61,705 nt of DNA, taken from Clostridia bacterium. Its GTDB lineage: Bacteria > Bacillota > Clostridia > Oscillospirales > CAG-272. The stretch spans positions 1-61,705 of the forward strand of contig JAFVUB010000010.1 in assembly GCA_017502915.1 (NCBI GenBank). Reading direction: 5' to 3'. The first letter of the stretch is position 1, and every line of letters begins with the position of its first letter. A program made the position numbers and the translations under genes. The notes beneath the pieces were generated by a model. It ran no database searches and was not told where the DNA came from. It worked only from the letters and a program-made list of their open reading frames with translations. Shown one piece after another: positions 8,086-16,735 of this stretch.

Positions 8086-9446
8086 GTGAATATCCCTTTG
8101 ATAACGTGCGCTACGGTTGGTGTGCTGGTCTTTTTGTCGGTGCTTATAAAGCCGTGCGTGTACGTAAAAGGGCTAAAGCTCGGCACGTATTGGCTGATAT
8201 CGCTCGCAGGAGCGATAATTCTGCTCGCGACCGACAGTATACCGCTTGAGTATCTTGTATCAGAGCTGACCTCGGCGTCATCTATAAATCCGATAAAAAT
8301 ACTCATACTGTTTTTTAGTATGACTTCCCTCTCCGTATTCTTGGACGAGGTCGGATTTTTCAGATATCTTGCAAACCTTGCGCTCCGCAAAACGGGCAAA
8401 AAGCAAATAGGACTGTTTATAGCTCTCTATGCCGTCGTTTCAGTGCTGACCGTGTTCACCTCAAACGATATAGTCGTGCTGACCTTCACGCCCTTTATTT
8501 GTTTCTTTGCAAAGAACGCAAAGATAAATCCCTTGCCCTATCTGTTTGCCGAGTTCATAGCCTCAAACACCTGGAGCATGGTACTTATTATAGGCAATCC
8601 CACCAACATATATCTGGCGTCTGCGGCGGGGATAGATTTTATGTCCTATGCCTCGAAGATGATTTTGCCAACCTGCTTCGCGGGAGTCGTATCGTTGCTC
8701 TTTTGTTTTTGATTTTCAGAAAGGAATTGAACAAACCGATAAACGCAACGGTGTCTCCCGAGGTCGTGGAGGATAAGCCGGCACTTGCTGTCGGAGTGGC
8801 GCACTTGAGCGCTTGCACCGTGCTGCTTGCGATAAGCTCGTATCTTTCTTGGGAAATGTACTTGATATCTGCGATATTTGCGATCTCTCTGTTCGTGTCG
8901 GTGAGTGTATTGACGGCTATTAGAAAAAAGAGCTTCAAGCCGATCAGCTCGTCATTTGCAAGGCTGCCGTACGAGCTGATACCCTTCGTGCTGTCGATGT
9001 TCGTTCTGGTTTTGAGCCTTAACTATTCCGGAACAACAAAAACGATCGCCGAGCTGCTTTCAAAGGGAGATCCGATATATACGGTCGGAATATCGTCCTT
9101 CTTGACGTCGAACGTGATAAACAATATACCGATGAGCGTTCTGTTCAGCTCGATACTGTCCTTCACCTCCGAATCGCACGCTTACCTTCAGAGCGTGTAC
9201 GCCGCGATCATCGGATCTAACATAGGAGCCTTTTTCACACCTGTCGGTGCGCTGGCAGGTATTATGTGGGCGTCGATACTTAAACGCTTCAACGTAAACT
9301 TTTCATTCAAAAAGTTCATTCTGTACGGAATAGTTATTGCAATACCAACTCTGCTCGCCGCCCTGCTCGGACTGACGGTAATATTTCAAAATTACGTAAA
9401 GGAGAACAACCTTGGAATACAGGATATTAGGAAAAACAGAGCTTAA
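8086..9446 (+). pseudogene. ArsB/SLC13-type ion permease, interrupted by a frameshift
   Basis: Two overlapping reading frames together encode one membrane permease of about 450 residues. Frame 1 (8086-8712) starts NIPLITCATVGVL and carries SNDIVVLTFTPF and IIGNPTNIYLASAAG. It ends at TGA (8710-8712) in a T-rich stretch. Protein similarity continues in the -1 frame from about 8700, with SSFLTSNVINNIPMSVLF and SNIGAFFTPVGALAG, to 9446. These are the two inverted re-entrant halves of the ArsB/NhaD ion transporter superfamily. Restoring one T in the runs at 8701-8710 would join the frames (LLFLFLIFRKEL). This may be a real mutation, a homopolymer sequencing error or, less likely, a programmed -1 shift. 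The start is weakly defined; the frame opens with GTG at 8086. The 3' end overlaps the next gene. Confidence 0.75.
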
Positions 9447-10419
9447 AATCTCTCGCTTGGGTTTTGGAGGCATACCGATCCAAAAGATCGATGCCGAGGG
9501 AACGAAAAAACTGATCGGCGAGCTGATCAACGAGGGCGTTAATTTCATTGATACTGCACGGGGATATACGGTAAGCGAAGAGTATCTTGGCTTTGCGCTG
9601 GAGGGCGTCAGAGACCGTTTTGTCCTTGCAACAAAAAGCATGGCACGCACCAAGGAGGCAATGGAAAAAGACATTGACGTCAGCCTCAAAAACCTTCGTA
9701 CCGACCACATCGATCTTTATCAGGTGCACAACCCGAGTGCAAAAGATCTTGAAAAAGTCACATCTCACGGAGGTGCCCTTGAGGCTTTGCTTGAGGCGAA
9801 GGCTTCAGGAAAGATAGGACATATCGGAATAACCCTCCATTCAGTAGACCTGTTCAAGCAGGCCTTAGATATGCCTTGGGTTGAAACGATCATGTTCCCG
9901 TACAACATCGTGGAAACGCAGGGTGAGGATCTGATCGCACAATGCGCGCAAAAAAACATTGGATTTATTTGTATGAAACCTCTGGCAGGCGGCGCTATTG
10001 AGGACGCTACTATCGCCATGCGGTTTATTGTAAGCAATCCAAACGTAACCGTGGTCATTCCCGGAATGGCAGATACGTCTGAGATCGTGCAAAACGCGTC
10101 CGCCGTCTCAAACACAACACCTTTGACCGCAGAGGAACAAAGCAAAATTGCGAACATCAAGGAGCTTTTGGGCACAAATTTCTGCCGCCGCTGTAATTAC
10201 TGTGCCCCTTGTACGGTCGGGATCAGTATTCCGTCAGTTTTTCTGTTCGAGGGCTATTATAGCCGTTACGACCTGAAGGAATGGGCAAAGACCAGATATT
10301 CAACTCTTGCAAAAACAGCTTCTGACTGTATCGGCTGCGGCGTTTGTGAAGCTCGCTGTCCTTATAGCCTGCCTATTCGCGAAATGATGAAAAAAGCTGC
10401 AGCAACAATGGGGAAATAA
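9412..10419 (+). CDS. Aldo/keto reductase with C-terminal 4Fe-4S ferredoxin domain
   Basis: A 335-residue protein. Residues 1 to about 240 form an aldo/keto reductase barrel: GFGGIPIQ, the catalytic FIDTARGYTVSEEYLG region with Asp and Tyr, the Lys in LATKSMAR, and the HIDLYQVHNP segment. The C-terminal part has two cysteine clusters, CRRCNYCAPC and CIGCGVCEARCPYSLP, enough for 4Fe-4S clusters. This fused family is common in anaerobic Clostridia and is thought to exchange electrons with ferredoxin-like partners; physiological substrates are mostly unknown. The start is TTG at 9412, seven bases after AAAGGAG and inside the end of the permease gene, so the two are translationally linked. Confidence 0.9.
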   Translation: MEYRILGKTELKISRLGFGGIPIQKIDAEGTKKLIGELINEGVNFIDTARGYTVSEEYLGFALEGVRDRFVLATKSMARTKEAMEKDIDVSLKNLRTDHIDLYQVHNPSAKDLEKVTSHGGALEALLEAKASGKIGHIGITLHSVDLFKQALDMPWVETIMFPYNIVETQGEDLIAQCAQKNIGFICMKPLAGGAIEDATIAMRFIVSNPNVTVVIPGMADTSEIVQNASAVSNTTPLTAEEQSKIANIKELLGTNFCRRCNYCAPCTVGISIPSVFLFEGYYSRYDLKEWAKTRYSTLAKTASDCIGCGVCEARCPYSLPIREMMKKAAATMGK

Positions 10420-10485
10420 TATATATTCGTTGTTATAATAATATAAGCCAAGGCAAGTAGCGCAAAAAAGAACAACATAACTGTT

Positions 10486-10529
10486 ATATGCACCCCAAAC
10501 GGCGAATGCTTTTGGAGGTGCATATTTTT
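10486..10529 (+). terminator. Terminator of the aldo/keto reductase gene
   Basis: ATATGCACC pairs with GGTGCATAT and CCAAA with TTTGG across one bulged base. Five T residues follow at 10525-10529. Confidence 0.85.
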
Positions 10530-10534
10530 GTTAG

Positions 10535-10561
10535 CAAAAAAGGGCTACCGTTCGGCAGCCC
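10535..10561 (-). terminator. Terminator of the SGNH lipoprotein gene
   Basis: On the minus strand GGGCTGCCGAACGGTAGCCC folds into a stem with a GAAC-like loop and is followed by six T residues. It faces the plus-strand terminator immediately to its left. Confidence 0.9.
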
Positions 10562-10604
10562 CGGGGTCTCTATTACATTATTAAATTGTTTCTTGCAATA
10601 CCGC

Positions 10605-11828
10605 TTACTTTTTGTCGAGAAAATCCTGATAATACTCTGCGAGTATTTTTTCGAAATGCTCCATGGCTATCTTCATTCCGGCTGCGTTAAGATGACTTAT
10701 ATCATCAGGATTCATACAATATTGAGCCCTAAAGGTTGTGCTCTTCATATTTATTCCGGACACCTCTGGATCGCACGCCCGAATGAAACAAACGTCCTGC
10801 TGCTCTGCCACAGCTTCCATAGCGTCGGCGTAATCAGTGTAATCAAGACCGTTTTTCGTTCCCGGGAAGTTCCAGTTCGAGATACAAACTATCATCGCGT
10901 TCGGATATTTTTCCTTGAGCCCCTCGATGATGACGTTCAAGGCTCCTGAGAAGGTCTTCTTATCGTGACTATCCGTAGCTCCTATCGGGACGCCCTGATT
11001 GAAATCGTTTCTTCCGCCCTCAAGCAGAATTATATCCGCATTGTTGTTCGACATAGAAGAATATCTTATGCACATCGGGTTTTTATTAACGTAATTACTA
11101 ACTGTCGAGCCGCCTTTTCCGTAGTTGTTCATTTTCATTTTGTATTTTGTCGCCAAAAGACCGAGCCAGACTTTTTTTCGGTTCAGCCCTTCTCCGTCAA
11201 AATAGCTGTCTCCCAAGGCATTTACGGTAAGACCCTCGAGCACGTCGGCGTAATATTCATATTGGTCTTTGTTTGAATTCGTAGTAGCTTGAGTTTGGAC
11301 CGTGGTCGTAACTTCAACCGCTTCGGCGATCTTTTTGCTATTTGCCGACAGCAGTATGCCCTGCGCATCGGTCTTTTTTAGCACGTCCTCTTCAAAAAGA
11401 AGAAGTCCTCCGTTTACATTATCTGCGCTCTTTCCGACTATGAGCAGCTTATTACCGATGAGCGCATAACCGTATTCGGAATCTTTGAGAGTAAGATAAA
11501 GCTCGGCTGTCTCGGTTCGGTTAGTGAGACCTATCAATATCTCGTATTCGGTCGCCTCAACCTCGTCAGTCTTGATCTCGAGTCTTATGCCGTATGCTTG
11601 CTCTAACGCATCTTTGAGATAGGTTGCATTAGGCAGCATATCTTCGTTCATTTGACTCGGGATGATTATAACGTAGGACCCCAGATGTTCTTTGGTCAGA
11701 TCAAACACAACGTTCTGCTCAGGATCGTTTTCATCATCATTTTCCTGCGTATTCAAGCAAGAGCTCAAGCTGACCGTTATCATAAACATTGCAAGCAACA
11801 GACAGATTATTCTCGTAATATTTTTCAT
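10605..11828 (-). CDS. SGNH/GDSL hydrolase family lipoprotein
   Basis: A 407-residue secreted lipoprotein. The signal peptide ends in the lipobox LSSC with Cys24 as the lipidation site. Residues about 40-170 form an accessory domain resembling N-terminal domains of surface glycan-active proteins (DLTKEHLGSYVIIIPSQ), followed by a Thr/Gln-rich linker near 173-190. The catalytic domain has block I NALGDSYFDGEG (Ser208), block III GGRNDF and the C-terminal Asp/His pair in DDISHLNAAG. SGNH enzymes deacetylate or deacylate glycans and other esters, so this may trim acetyl groups from polysaccharides outside the cell. It has its own promoter and GGGAGG ribosome binding site. Substrate not determined. 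Confidence 0.88.
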   Translation of the reverse strand: MKNITRIICLLLAMFMITVSLSSCLNTQENDDENDPEQNVVFDLTKEHLGSYVIIIPSQMNEDMLPNATYLKDALEQAYGIRLEIKTDEVEATEYEILIGLTNRTETAELYLTLKDSEYGYALIGNKLLIVGKSADNVNGGLLLFEEDVLKKTDAQGILLSANSKKIAEAVEVTTTVQTQATTNSNKDQYEYYADVLEGLTVNALGDSYFDGEGLNRKKVWLGLLATKYKMKMNNYGKGGSTVSNYVNKNPMCIRYSSMSNNNADIILLEGGRNDFNQGVPIGATDSHDKKTFSGALNVIIEGLKEKYPNAMIVCISNWNFPGTKNGLDYTDYADAMEAVAEQQDVCFIRACDPEVSGINMKSTTFRAQYCMNPDDISHLNAAGMKIAMEHFEKILAEYYQDFLDKK

Positions 11829-11896
11829 AAATCCTCCCTTGAGTTAAGACAACTGTGTACTTTTTTTCGTTAATTATAGCACAACTACATATCGTC

Positions 11897-11925
11897 ATTA
11901 TACCGCAAAATATGTTGTTTGTCAA
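11897..11925 (-). promoter_or_regulatory. SGNH lipoprotein promoter
   Basis: Minus-strand TTGACA (11920-11925), 17-base spacer and TATAAT (11897-11902). A second TATAAT lies at 11873-11878. The -35 box directly abuts the first ATGATG of the adjacent repeat array. Confidence 0.8.
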
Positions 11926-12095
11926 ATGATGCATCGCTACGCTATATGATGCATTTGCTTCGCAAATATGATGTTGTTCCACTTCGTGTCGCAATGATGC
12001 GATGTTTGCCCCTATGTGCCCGCAAGCACACATCATTAGGCGAAGCCGTCATCATTTGCGAAGCCAACATCATTTGCCGAAGGCAAACATCATTC
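11926..12095. repeat. Two head-to-head arrays of ATGATG plus small-hairpin units
   Basis: Four ATGATG motifs (11926, 11946, 11968, 11994) are followed by four CATCAT motifs (12031, 12050, 12068, 12088), giving mirror-image arrays around about 12010. Units are 18-26 bases. Most carry a small stem with a CTTCG-type loop, for example ATTTGCTTCGCAAAT, CCACTTCGTG and TTTGCCTTCGGCAAA. There are short ORFs across it but none with a recognisable product or ribosome binding site. It lies between the tRNA terminator and the SGNH promoter. The pattern resembles dispersed intergenic palindromic repeats; identical copies are not seen elsewhere in this window. Confidence 0.8.
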
Positions 12096-12136
12096 AAAAA
12101 AGCCTAATTTGTCTGGTAGACAAATTAGGCTTTTTT
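12096..12136 (-). terminator. Terminator of tRNA-Ser (bidirectional)
   Basis: An A-run, AGCCTAATTTGTCT, a short loop, the exact complement and six T residues. It is symmetric, so it can stop transcription from either side. Confidence 0.9.
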
Positions 12137-12138
12137 GT

Positions 12139-12227
12139 TGGCGGAGAGAGGGGGATTCGAACCCCCGTGCGCTTTCGCGCAAACTGATTTCGAGTCAGCC
12201 CCGTTATGACCACTTCGATATCTCTCC
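12139..12227 (-). tRNA. tRNA-Ser, anticodon CGA
   Basis: On the minus strand the gene begins GGAGAGA, pairs with TCTCTCC at the 3' end and encodes CCA (12139-12141). The anticodon loop CTCGAAA gives anticodon CGA, reading the serine codon UCG. A long variable arm (TTGCGCGAAAGCGCAC) is diagnostic of a class II tRNA. The T loop contains GGTTCGAATCC. At about 89 bases with CCA, the length is normal. Confidence 0.95.
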
Positions 12228-12265
12228 GTATTCTGTTCATTGCCTCGTTTCGCGACAACGGACAC

Positions 12266-12294
12266 ATTATACCACATTCTTTTTAGTTTTGCAA
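12266..12294 (-). promoter_or_regulatory. tRNA-Ser promoter
   Basis: Minus-strand TTGCAA (12289-12294), 17-base spacer and TATAAT (12266-12271), about 38 bases upstream of the mature tRNA. Confidence 0.75.
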
Positions 12295-12346
12295 TACTAA
12301 TTTTCAAAAAAATATAATTTTTTGTTCCGTTTTTCTCTTTTCCCTA

Positions 12347-12375
12347 TTGACAAGTCTTTATCTCCGTGCTATAAT
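12347..12375 (+). promoter_or_regulatory. Promoter of the ylxM-ffh-rpsP cluster
   Basis: Perfect TTGACA (12347-12352), 17-base spacer and perfect TATAAT (12370-12375) on the plus strand. The predicted transcript starts near 12382, about 25 bases before ylxM. Confidence 0.88.
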
Positions 12376-12406
12376 GTGTAAAGCAATTTGCTTTACAGGT
12401 GATTTT

Positions 12407-12742
12407 ATGTTTGAAAAGAACCTTGAAATGAGTCTTTTGCTCGATTTCTACGGTGAAACTCTCTCCGAGCGCAAGCGCGCCGTTATGAGTCTTTACTACA
12501 ACGAGGATTTGTCGCTTGCCGAGATCGCCGACGAGTTCGGTATATCCCGTCAAGGTGTTCGCGAGCTTATCAAAAAGTCCGAATCCGAGCTGACCGAGCT
12601 TGAATGCAAGCTTGGCTTGGTTGCAAGATTTGAGTCGCTTCGTCAGCTCGCGGAGGACGTTGAGTCCCGCCTTGAATCCTGCGACACTCCCCTGCCCTTG
12701 CGCGAGGCTATTCTTCGGCTGACCGCAGCGGCAAAAAAATAA
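12407..12742 (+). CDS. ylxM: YlxM/p13-family (UPF0122) SRP-associated DNA-binding-like protein
   Basis: A 111-residue, mostly helical protein with a sigma-70 region-4-like helix-turn-helix (LSLAEIADEFGISRQGVRELIKKSE). YlxM is conserved next to ffh in Bacillota and in streptococci modulates the signal recognition particle GTPase cycle. The ATG at 12407 is chosen because the homologous protein starts MFEKNLEMSLLLDFYG and AGGTG lies upstream; the frame is open further 5' but that segment overlaps the promoter. Followed after 22 bases by ffh. Confidence 0.93.
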   Translation: MFEKNLEMSLLLDFYGETLSERKRAVMSLYYNEDLSLAEIADEFGISRQGVRELIKKSESELTELECKLGLVARFESLRQLAEDVESRLESCDTPLPLREAILRLTAAAKK

Positions 12743-12764
12743 TTGACGGAGGTGTTATTCAGCC

Positions 12765-14096
12765 GTGTTTCAAAGCTTAACCGACAAACTAAATAACGCC
12801 TTCAAAAAACTCCGCAGCAAGGGTAAGCTCACCGAATCCGACGTCAAGGCGGGTATGCGCGAGATCAAGCTCGCGTTGCTTGAGGCTGACGTCAACTTTA
12901 AGGTTGTCAAAAGCTTCGTTAACACCGTTTCCGAGCGTGCAGTCGGTGCCGAGGTTCTCGAATCTCTTATGCCGGCGCAGCAGGTCGTTAAGATAGTTAA
13001 CGAAGAGCTTATAAACATCATGGGCGGCTCGCAGAGCAAGCTCACGATCTCACCGAAGCCCCCCACGGTTATTATGATGTGCGGTCTTCAGGGTGCCGGT
13101 AAGACCACCCACGCCGGAAAGCTCGCCGGTATGTACAAAAAGCAGGGCAAACGCCCGCTTCTCGTCGCCTGCGACGTTTACCGTCCCGCTGCTATAAAGC
13201 AGCTTGAGATCGTTGGCGGTCAGCTTGATATTCCCGTCTTTCAGATGGGAGACAAGGTCTCGCCCGTAAAGATTGCCGAAGAGGGTCTTCGCTTTGCAGA
13301 GAGCCGAGGATACGATATGGTGTTCATCGACACCGCGGGTCGTCTCCACATCGACGAGGAGCTTATGGACGAGCTTAAGTCGATAAAGGCAAAGGTCAAC
13401 CCAACCGAGATACTTTTGACGGTTGACGCTATGATCGGTCAGGATGCAGTTACGGTTGCCAAGACCTTCAACGATATCCTTGACATAACCGGAGTTATTC
13501 TGACAAAGCTTGACGGTGACACTCGCGGAGGCGCGGCGTTGTCTGTCCGTTATATAACAGGAAAGCCGATAAAGTTCATCGGAACGGGTGAAAAGCTTGA
13601 CACTATTGAGCCCTTCCACCCCGACCGTATGGCAAGCCGAATTCTCGGAATGGGAGATGTACTTTCCCTTATCGAAAAAGCCGAGCAGGCGTTTGATGAG
13701 AAGAAGGCAGCCGAGCTTGAGAAAAAGCTCCGTCAACAGACCTTCACGCTTGACGATTATCTCGAGCAGTTCAGTCAGGTCAAGAAGATGGGCAATATGG
13801 ATCAGATCATGGCTATGATACCCGGAGTTAAGCCCGGCTCGCTCAAGGACGCCAAGATCGACGAAAAGGCTCTTGACCGCACTCAAGCGATCATTCTTTC
13901 CATGACCAAAGCCGAGCGAGCTCGCCCCGAGATACTGAACGCCTCTCGCAAAAAGAGGATCGCGGCAGGATCGGGAACCTCGGTCGAGGAGGTCAACAAG
14001 CTGCTCAAGCAATTTGAGCAGATCAAAGCACTTATGAAGCAGTTTTCGGGCGGCAAAGGTAAAAAGATGCTCGGAAAGATGAAGCTTCCCTATTAA
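12765..14096 (+). CDS. ffh: Signal recognition particle protein Ffh (SRP54)
   Basis: The 443-residue GTPase binds signal peptides and SRP RNA and delivers ribosomes to FtsY at the membrane. It has an N domain (1-~90), a G domain with GLQGAGKTT (107-115), DTAGRLHIDEE and TKLDGDTRGG, and a C-terminal M domain ending in KMLGKMKLPY. Length is normal. The start is GTG at 12765 with GGAGG about 12 bases upstream, slightly distant, but the next possible starts would remove N-domain residues. Probably co-transcribed with ylxM, rpsP and khpA. Confidence 0.97.
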   Translation: MFQSLTDKLNNAFKKLRSKGKLTESDVKAGMREIKLALLEADVNFKVVKSFVNTVSERAVGAEVLESLMPAQQVVKIVNEELINIMGGSQSKLTISPKPPTVIMMCGLQGAGKTTHAGKLAGMYKKQGKRPLLVACDVYRPAAIKQLEIVGGQLDIPVFQMGDKVSPVKIAEEGLRFAESRGYDMVFIDTAGRLHIDEELMDELKSIKAKVNPTEILLTVDAMIGQDAVTVAKTFNDILDITGVILTKLDGDTRGGAALSVRYITGKPIKFIGTGEKLDTIEPFHPDRMASRILGMGDVLSLIEKAEQAFDEKKAAELEKKLRQQTFTLDDYLEQFSQVKKMGNMDQIMAMIPGVKPGSLKDAKIDEKALDRTQAIILSMTKAERARPEILNASRKKRIAAGSGTSVEEVNKLLKQFEQIKALMKQFSGGKGKKMLGKMKLPY

Positions 14097-14147
14097 CTCG
14101 TATTTATATAATAAATATATAAAAATTTTATTTGGAGGAAAATTAAA

Positions 14148-14393
14148 ATGGCAGTTAAAATCAGACTCAGAAGACTCGGTGCAAAGAAGGCTCCCTTCTA
14201 TCGTGTTATCGTTGCCGACAGCCGCTCGCCCCGCGACGGTAGATTCATCGAAGAGATCGGTTACTACAATCCTATGACCAACCCCGCCGAGATCAAGATC
14301 GACGCAGACAAGGCCAAGACCTGGATCGCTAACGGCGCTCAGCCCACCGAGACTGTTAAGGCTCTTCTTAAGAAGAACGGCATCGTTGACTAA
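14148..14393 (+). CDS. rpsP: 30S ribosomal protein S16
   Basis: An 81-residue protein with the S16 signature [20 protein letters not shown] and [18 protein letters not shown]. It binds 16S rRNA early in 30S assembly. A strong GGAGG precedes the ATG. Order ffh-rpsP-khpA is the Bacillota standard, but rimM, trmD and rplS, which normally follow, are absent here. Confidence 0.98.
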   Translation: MAVKIRLRRLGAKKAPFYRVIVADSRSPRDGRFIEEIGYYNPMTNPAEIKIDADKAKTWIANGAQPTETVKALLKKNGIVD

Positions 14394-14405
14394 TGGAGTT
14401 AACGC

Positions 14406-14642
14406 ATGACGAATCTTAAGGAAACACTTTACAACGTCGCTTGTGCGCTTGTCGACAGTCCCGACGAGGTGACCGTTTGCGAGAGCATCGACGGCGATAC
14501 AGTGAATCTCGTATTGAGCGTTGCCGCTGATGACATGGGAATGGTTATCGGTAAGCACGGTCGTATTGCCAAGGCGATCCGCACCGTTATGAAGGCAGCC
14601 GCAAATGCGGACGGCAAAAAGGTTAACGTTGAGATCAAGTAA
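14406..14642 (+). CDS. khpA: KH-domain RNA-binding protein KhpA
   Basis: A 78-residue single KH domain with the nucleic-acid-binding GKHGRIAKAIRT loop (GxxG). KhpA pairs with KhpB/Jag to bind many RNAs and affects cell elongation and division in Gram-positive bacteria. It follows rpsP by 12 bases with a GGAG ribosome binding site. Length is typical (YlqC family). Confidence 0.95.
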   Translation: MTNLKETLYNVACALVDSPDEVTVCESIDGDTVNLVLSVAADDMGMVIGKHGRIAKAIRTVMKAAANADGKKVNVEIK

Positions 14643-14670
14643 TAACTTTTATCGTTTGCCGCATATGATA

Positions 14671-14703
14671 GGACGCCCTTAGTGCATAAGCGCTCGGGCG
14701 TCC
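14671..14703 (+). terminator. Hairpin after khpA, probable terminator
   Basis: GGACGCCC (14671-14678) pairs with GGGCGTCC (14696-14703) and is followed by TATTATTCTT. The U tract is imperfect, so termination may be partial, leaving some read-through into the next gene. Confidence 0.6.
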
Positions 14704-14731
14704 TATTATTCTTACAAGGAAGATTTGTTTT

Positions 14732-15187
14732 ATGGAAGATATCAAGGCGCGTTCCGCGCTTATTATAAAAAGGCTCCGTGCGCAGCTTGGCTTTTCGGTG
14801 AGCACGGTCACTGCATATTGCGAAAAGCTGACCCCCGATATTTTTGGACGCTGTCAAAAGCCTATTGACCAGGTTGATGCTGAGTTCTATGGCATGTCTG
14901 ATACACTTTCCGATATTGCAGACGCCATAGCTCGTCTTTGCGAGGAGCTTTGGTCAAACGCCTTAACCGTTGAAGAGAACGATGAGTTGACAGCAAATGC
15001 ATACAGAGCTAAAGCGCAGGCAGCTATTGCCGCCGCCGAGCTTTTTGAGGATATTTCGGTGTCTGTTTACCGACACATCTCGCGCGGCTCGCAGCTTGCC
15101 GAAATAAATGTTGCTCCGCTTCGACGTGAGGCGGCGGGGTTTATCGTTCGCATCAATGATGCGGTAAAAGCGCTATCTGACGAATAA
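14732..15187 (+). CDS. Uncharacterised helical protein
   Basis: A 151-residue soluble protein that I do not recognise. It is rich in Ala, Glu and Leu and predicted mostly helical, with no signal peptide, membrane segment, zinc motif or enzyme motif. Conspicuous segments are MEDIKARSALIIKRLRAQL at the start and RAKAQAAIAAAELFEDI in the middle. AAGGAAG lies upstream of the ATG. It sits where rimM-trmD-rplS would be expected, after a possible terminator, and 18 bases before glpK. Codon use looks like that of its neighbours, so it is probably a genuine gene. No function is proposed. Confidence 0.75.
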   Translation: MEDIKARSALIIKRLRAQLGFSVSTVTAYCEKLTPDIFGRCQKPIDQVDAEFYGMSDTLSDIADAIARLCEELWSNALTVEENDELTANAYRAKAQAAIAAAELFEDISVSVYRHISRGSQLAEINVAPLRREAAGFIVRINDAVKALSDE

Positions 15188-15205
15188 ATCAAAGGAGAGA
15201 GTCTT

Positions 15206-16693
15206 ATGGAGAAAAAATATCTTTTGTCACTCGATCAGGGTACCACCAGTTCAAGATGTATAATTTTTGAGCGCGGCGGAGGGATCGTTTGTTCTTCTCA
15301 AAAGGAGTTTACTCAGCATTACCCTCACAAGGGCTGGGTCGAGCACGACGCTCTTGAGATACTTGAAACTCAGTTGTTCGTTGCAAGAGAGGCGATCACA
15401 CGTCTCGGCGCTTCCCCCGAGGAGATCGCCGCGATAGGTATTACTAATCAGAGAGAGACCGTCGTCGTATGGGATCGCTCGGGCAAGCCTATCTGCCCGG
15501 CTATCGTATGGCAATGCCGACGCACCGCCGATTACTGCGACTCTCTCAAGGCGCAGGGATACACCGAGTTTATTCGAAAAAAGACGGGACTTATCATCGA
15601 CGCCTACTTTTCGGCAAGTAAGCTCCGCTGGATACTTGAGAATGTTGACGGCGCGCGTGAACGCGCCGAGCGCGGCGAGCTGCTTTTTGGAACGATAGAC
15701 TGCTGGTTGATATGGAACTTGACGGGCGGTCGAGTTCATGCAACAGACCCGACGAACGCCGCCAGAACGATGCTTTACAACATAAATACTCTTGACTGGG
15801 ATGACGAGCTTCTGTCTCTCTTTGAGATCCCGAGGAGCATGATGCCCGAGGTTCTCCCCTCTTCCGGCGTTTTTGGTCATACCCAGCTCCTGGGCGGTAG
15901 TATTCCGATCGCCGGTGTTGCCGGAGACCAGCAAGCGGCTCTGTTCGGTCAGTGCTGCTTTACGGCGGGTGACGTAAAGAATACATACGGAACCGGAGGC
16001 TTTATGCTGATGAACACCGGCGAGACTCCCGTGTTCTCGGAGAACGGGCTCTTAACCACCGTTGCTTGGCAATACGGCGGCAAGACCGTCTACGCCCTTG
16101 AAGGCTCGACCTTCGTTTGCGGCGCAGCGATACAGTGGCTTCGTGACGGACTCGGCATCATCTCGAGTGCGCCCGAAAGTGAGTTTTTGGCAAGTCAGGT
16201 GCCCGATAACGGCGGAGTTTATCTTGTTCCCGCCTTCGTCGGTCTCGGCGCTCCCTGGTGGGACGCTTATGCACGTGGGGCTATATTCGGACTGACCCGC
16301 GGCACAACTAAAAACCATATCGTCCGCGCGACGCTTGAATCTATGGCTTATCAGACCAGCGACCTGCTCTCGACTATGGAAAGAGACTCAGGATTGAAGC
16401 TCTCATCGCTTCGCGTTGACGGCGGAGCTTCGGCAAACAATCTTTTGCTTGCCTTCCAGTCTGACATCATAAACCTGCCGATACTCCGTCCCTATTGCAT
16501 AGAGTCGACGGCGCTTGGCGCGGCAAATCTCGCGGGACTTGGCGTTGGATTTTACAAATCGCTTGACGAGATAGCGTCTGACCGTCGCATAGACCGACGC
16601 TTTGAGCCTACTATGAATGAAACAAAGCGTTCCGAGCTTCTTGACGCGTGGCACAAAGCCGCCGACAGGACCCTCGGTTGGGCAAAGGAATAA
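15206..16693 (+). CDS. glpK: Glycerol kinase
   Basis: GlpK phosphorylates glycerol to glycerol 3-phosphate with ATP in the cytosol. The 495-residue protein has normal length and FGGY-kinase features: the phosphate-1 loop [15 protein letters not shown], the glycerol-binding [12 protein letters not shown] and [10 protein letters not shown], the [13 protein letters not shown] region and the C-terminal [14 protein letters not shown] with [22 protein letters not shown] precedes the ATG. No glpF or glpD is adjacent; a strong bidirectional terminator follows. Confidence 0.97.
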   Translation: MEKKYLLSLDQGTTSSRCIIFERGGGIVCSSQKEFTQHYPHKGWVEHDALEILETQLFVAREAITRLGASPEEIAAIGITNQRETVVVWDRSGKPICPAIVWQCRRTADYCDSLKAQGYTEFIRKKTGLIIDAYFSASKLRWILENVDGARERAERGELLFGTIDCWLIWNLTGGRVHATDPTNAARTMLYNINTLDWDDELLSLFEIPRSMMPEVLPSSGVFGHTQLLGGSIPIAGVAGDQQAALFGQCCFTAGDVKNTYGTGGFMLMNTGETPVFSENGLLTTVAWQYGGKTVYALEGSTFVCGAAIQWLRDGLGIISSAPESEFLASQVPDNGGVYLVPAFVGLGAPWWDAYARGAIFGLTRGTTKNHIVRATLESMAYQTSDLLSTMERDSGLKLSSLRVDGGASANNLLLAFQSDIINLPILRPYCIESTALGAANLAGLGVGFYKSLDEIASDRRIDRRFEPTMNETKRSELLDAWHKAADRTLGWAKE

Positions 16694-16735
16694 AATCAAA
16701 CCGACTGAACTTACAAGTTCAGTCGGTTTGATTTT
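16692..16735. terminator. Bidirectional terminator between glpK and the LRR protein gene
   Basis: About 20 bp of perfect stem (AAAATCAAACCGACTGAAC and complement) with a tiny loop and T-runs on both sides. It overlaps the stop codons of both convergent genes, so it must serve both. Confidence 0.93.

Noticed and set aside
8695..8715. Programmed -1 frameshift as the default explanation for the permease
   Set aside because: No X-XXY-YYZ heptamer in frame and no strong downstream stem were seen; a lost T is simpler.
11926..12095. Repeat array as a CRISPR
   Set aside because: The repeats are only 6 bases, the spacers are hairpins, orientation flips in the middle, and no cas genes are present.
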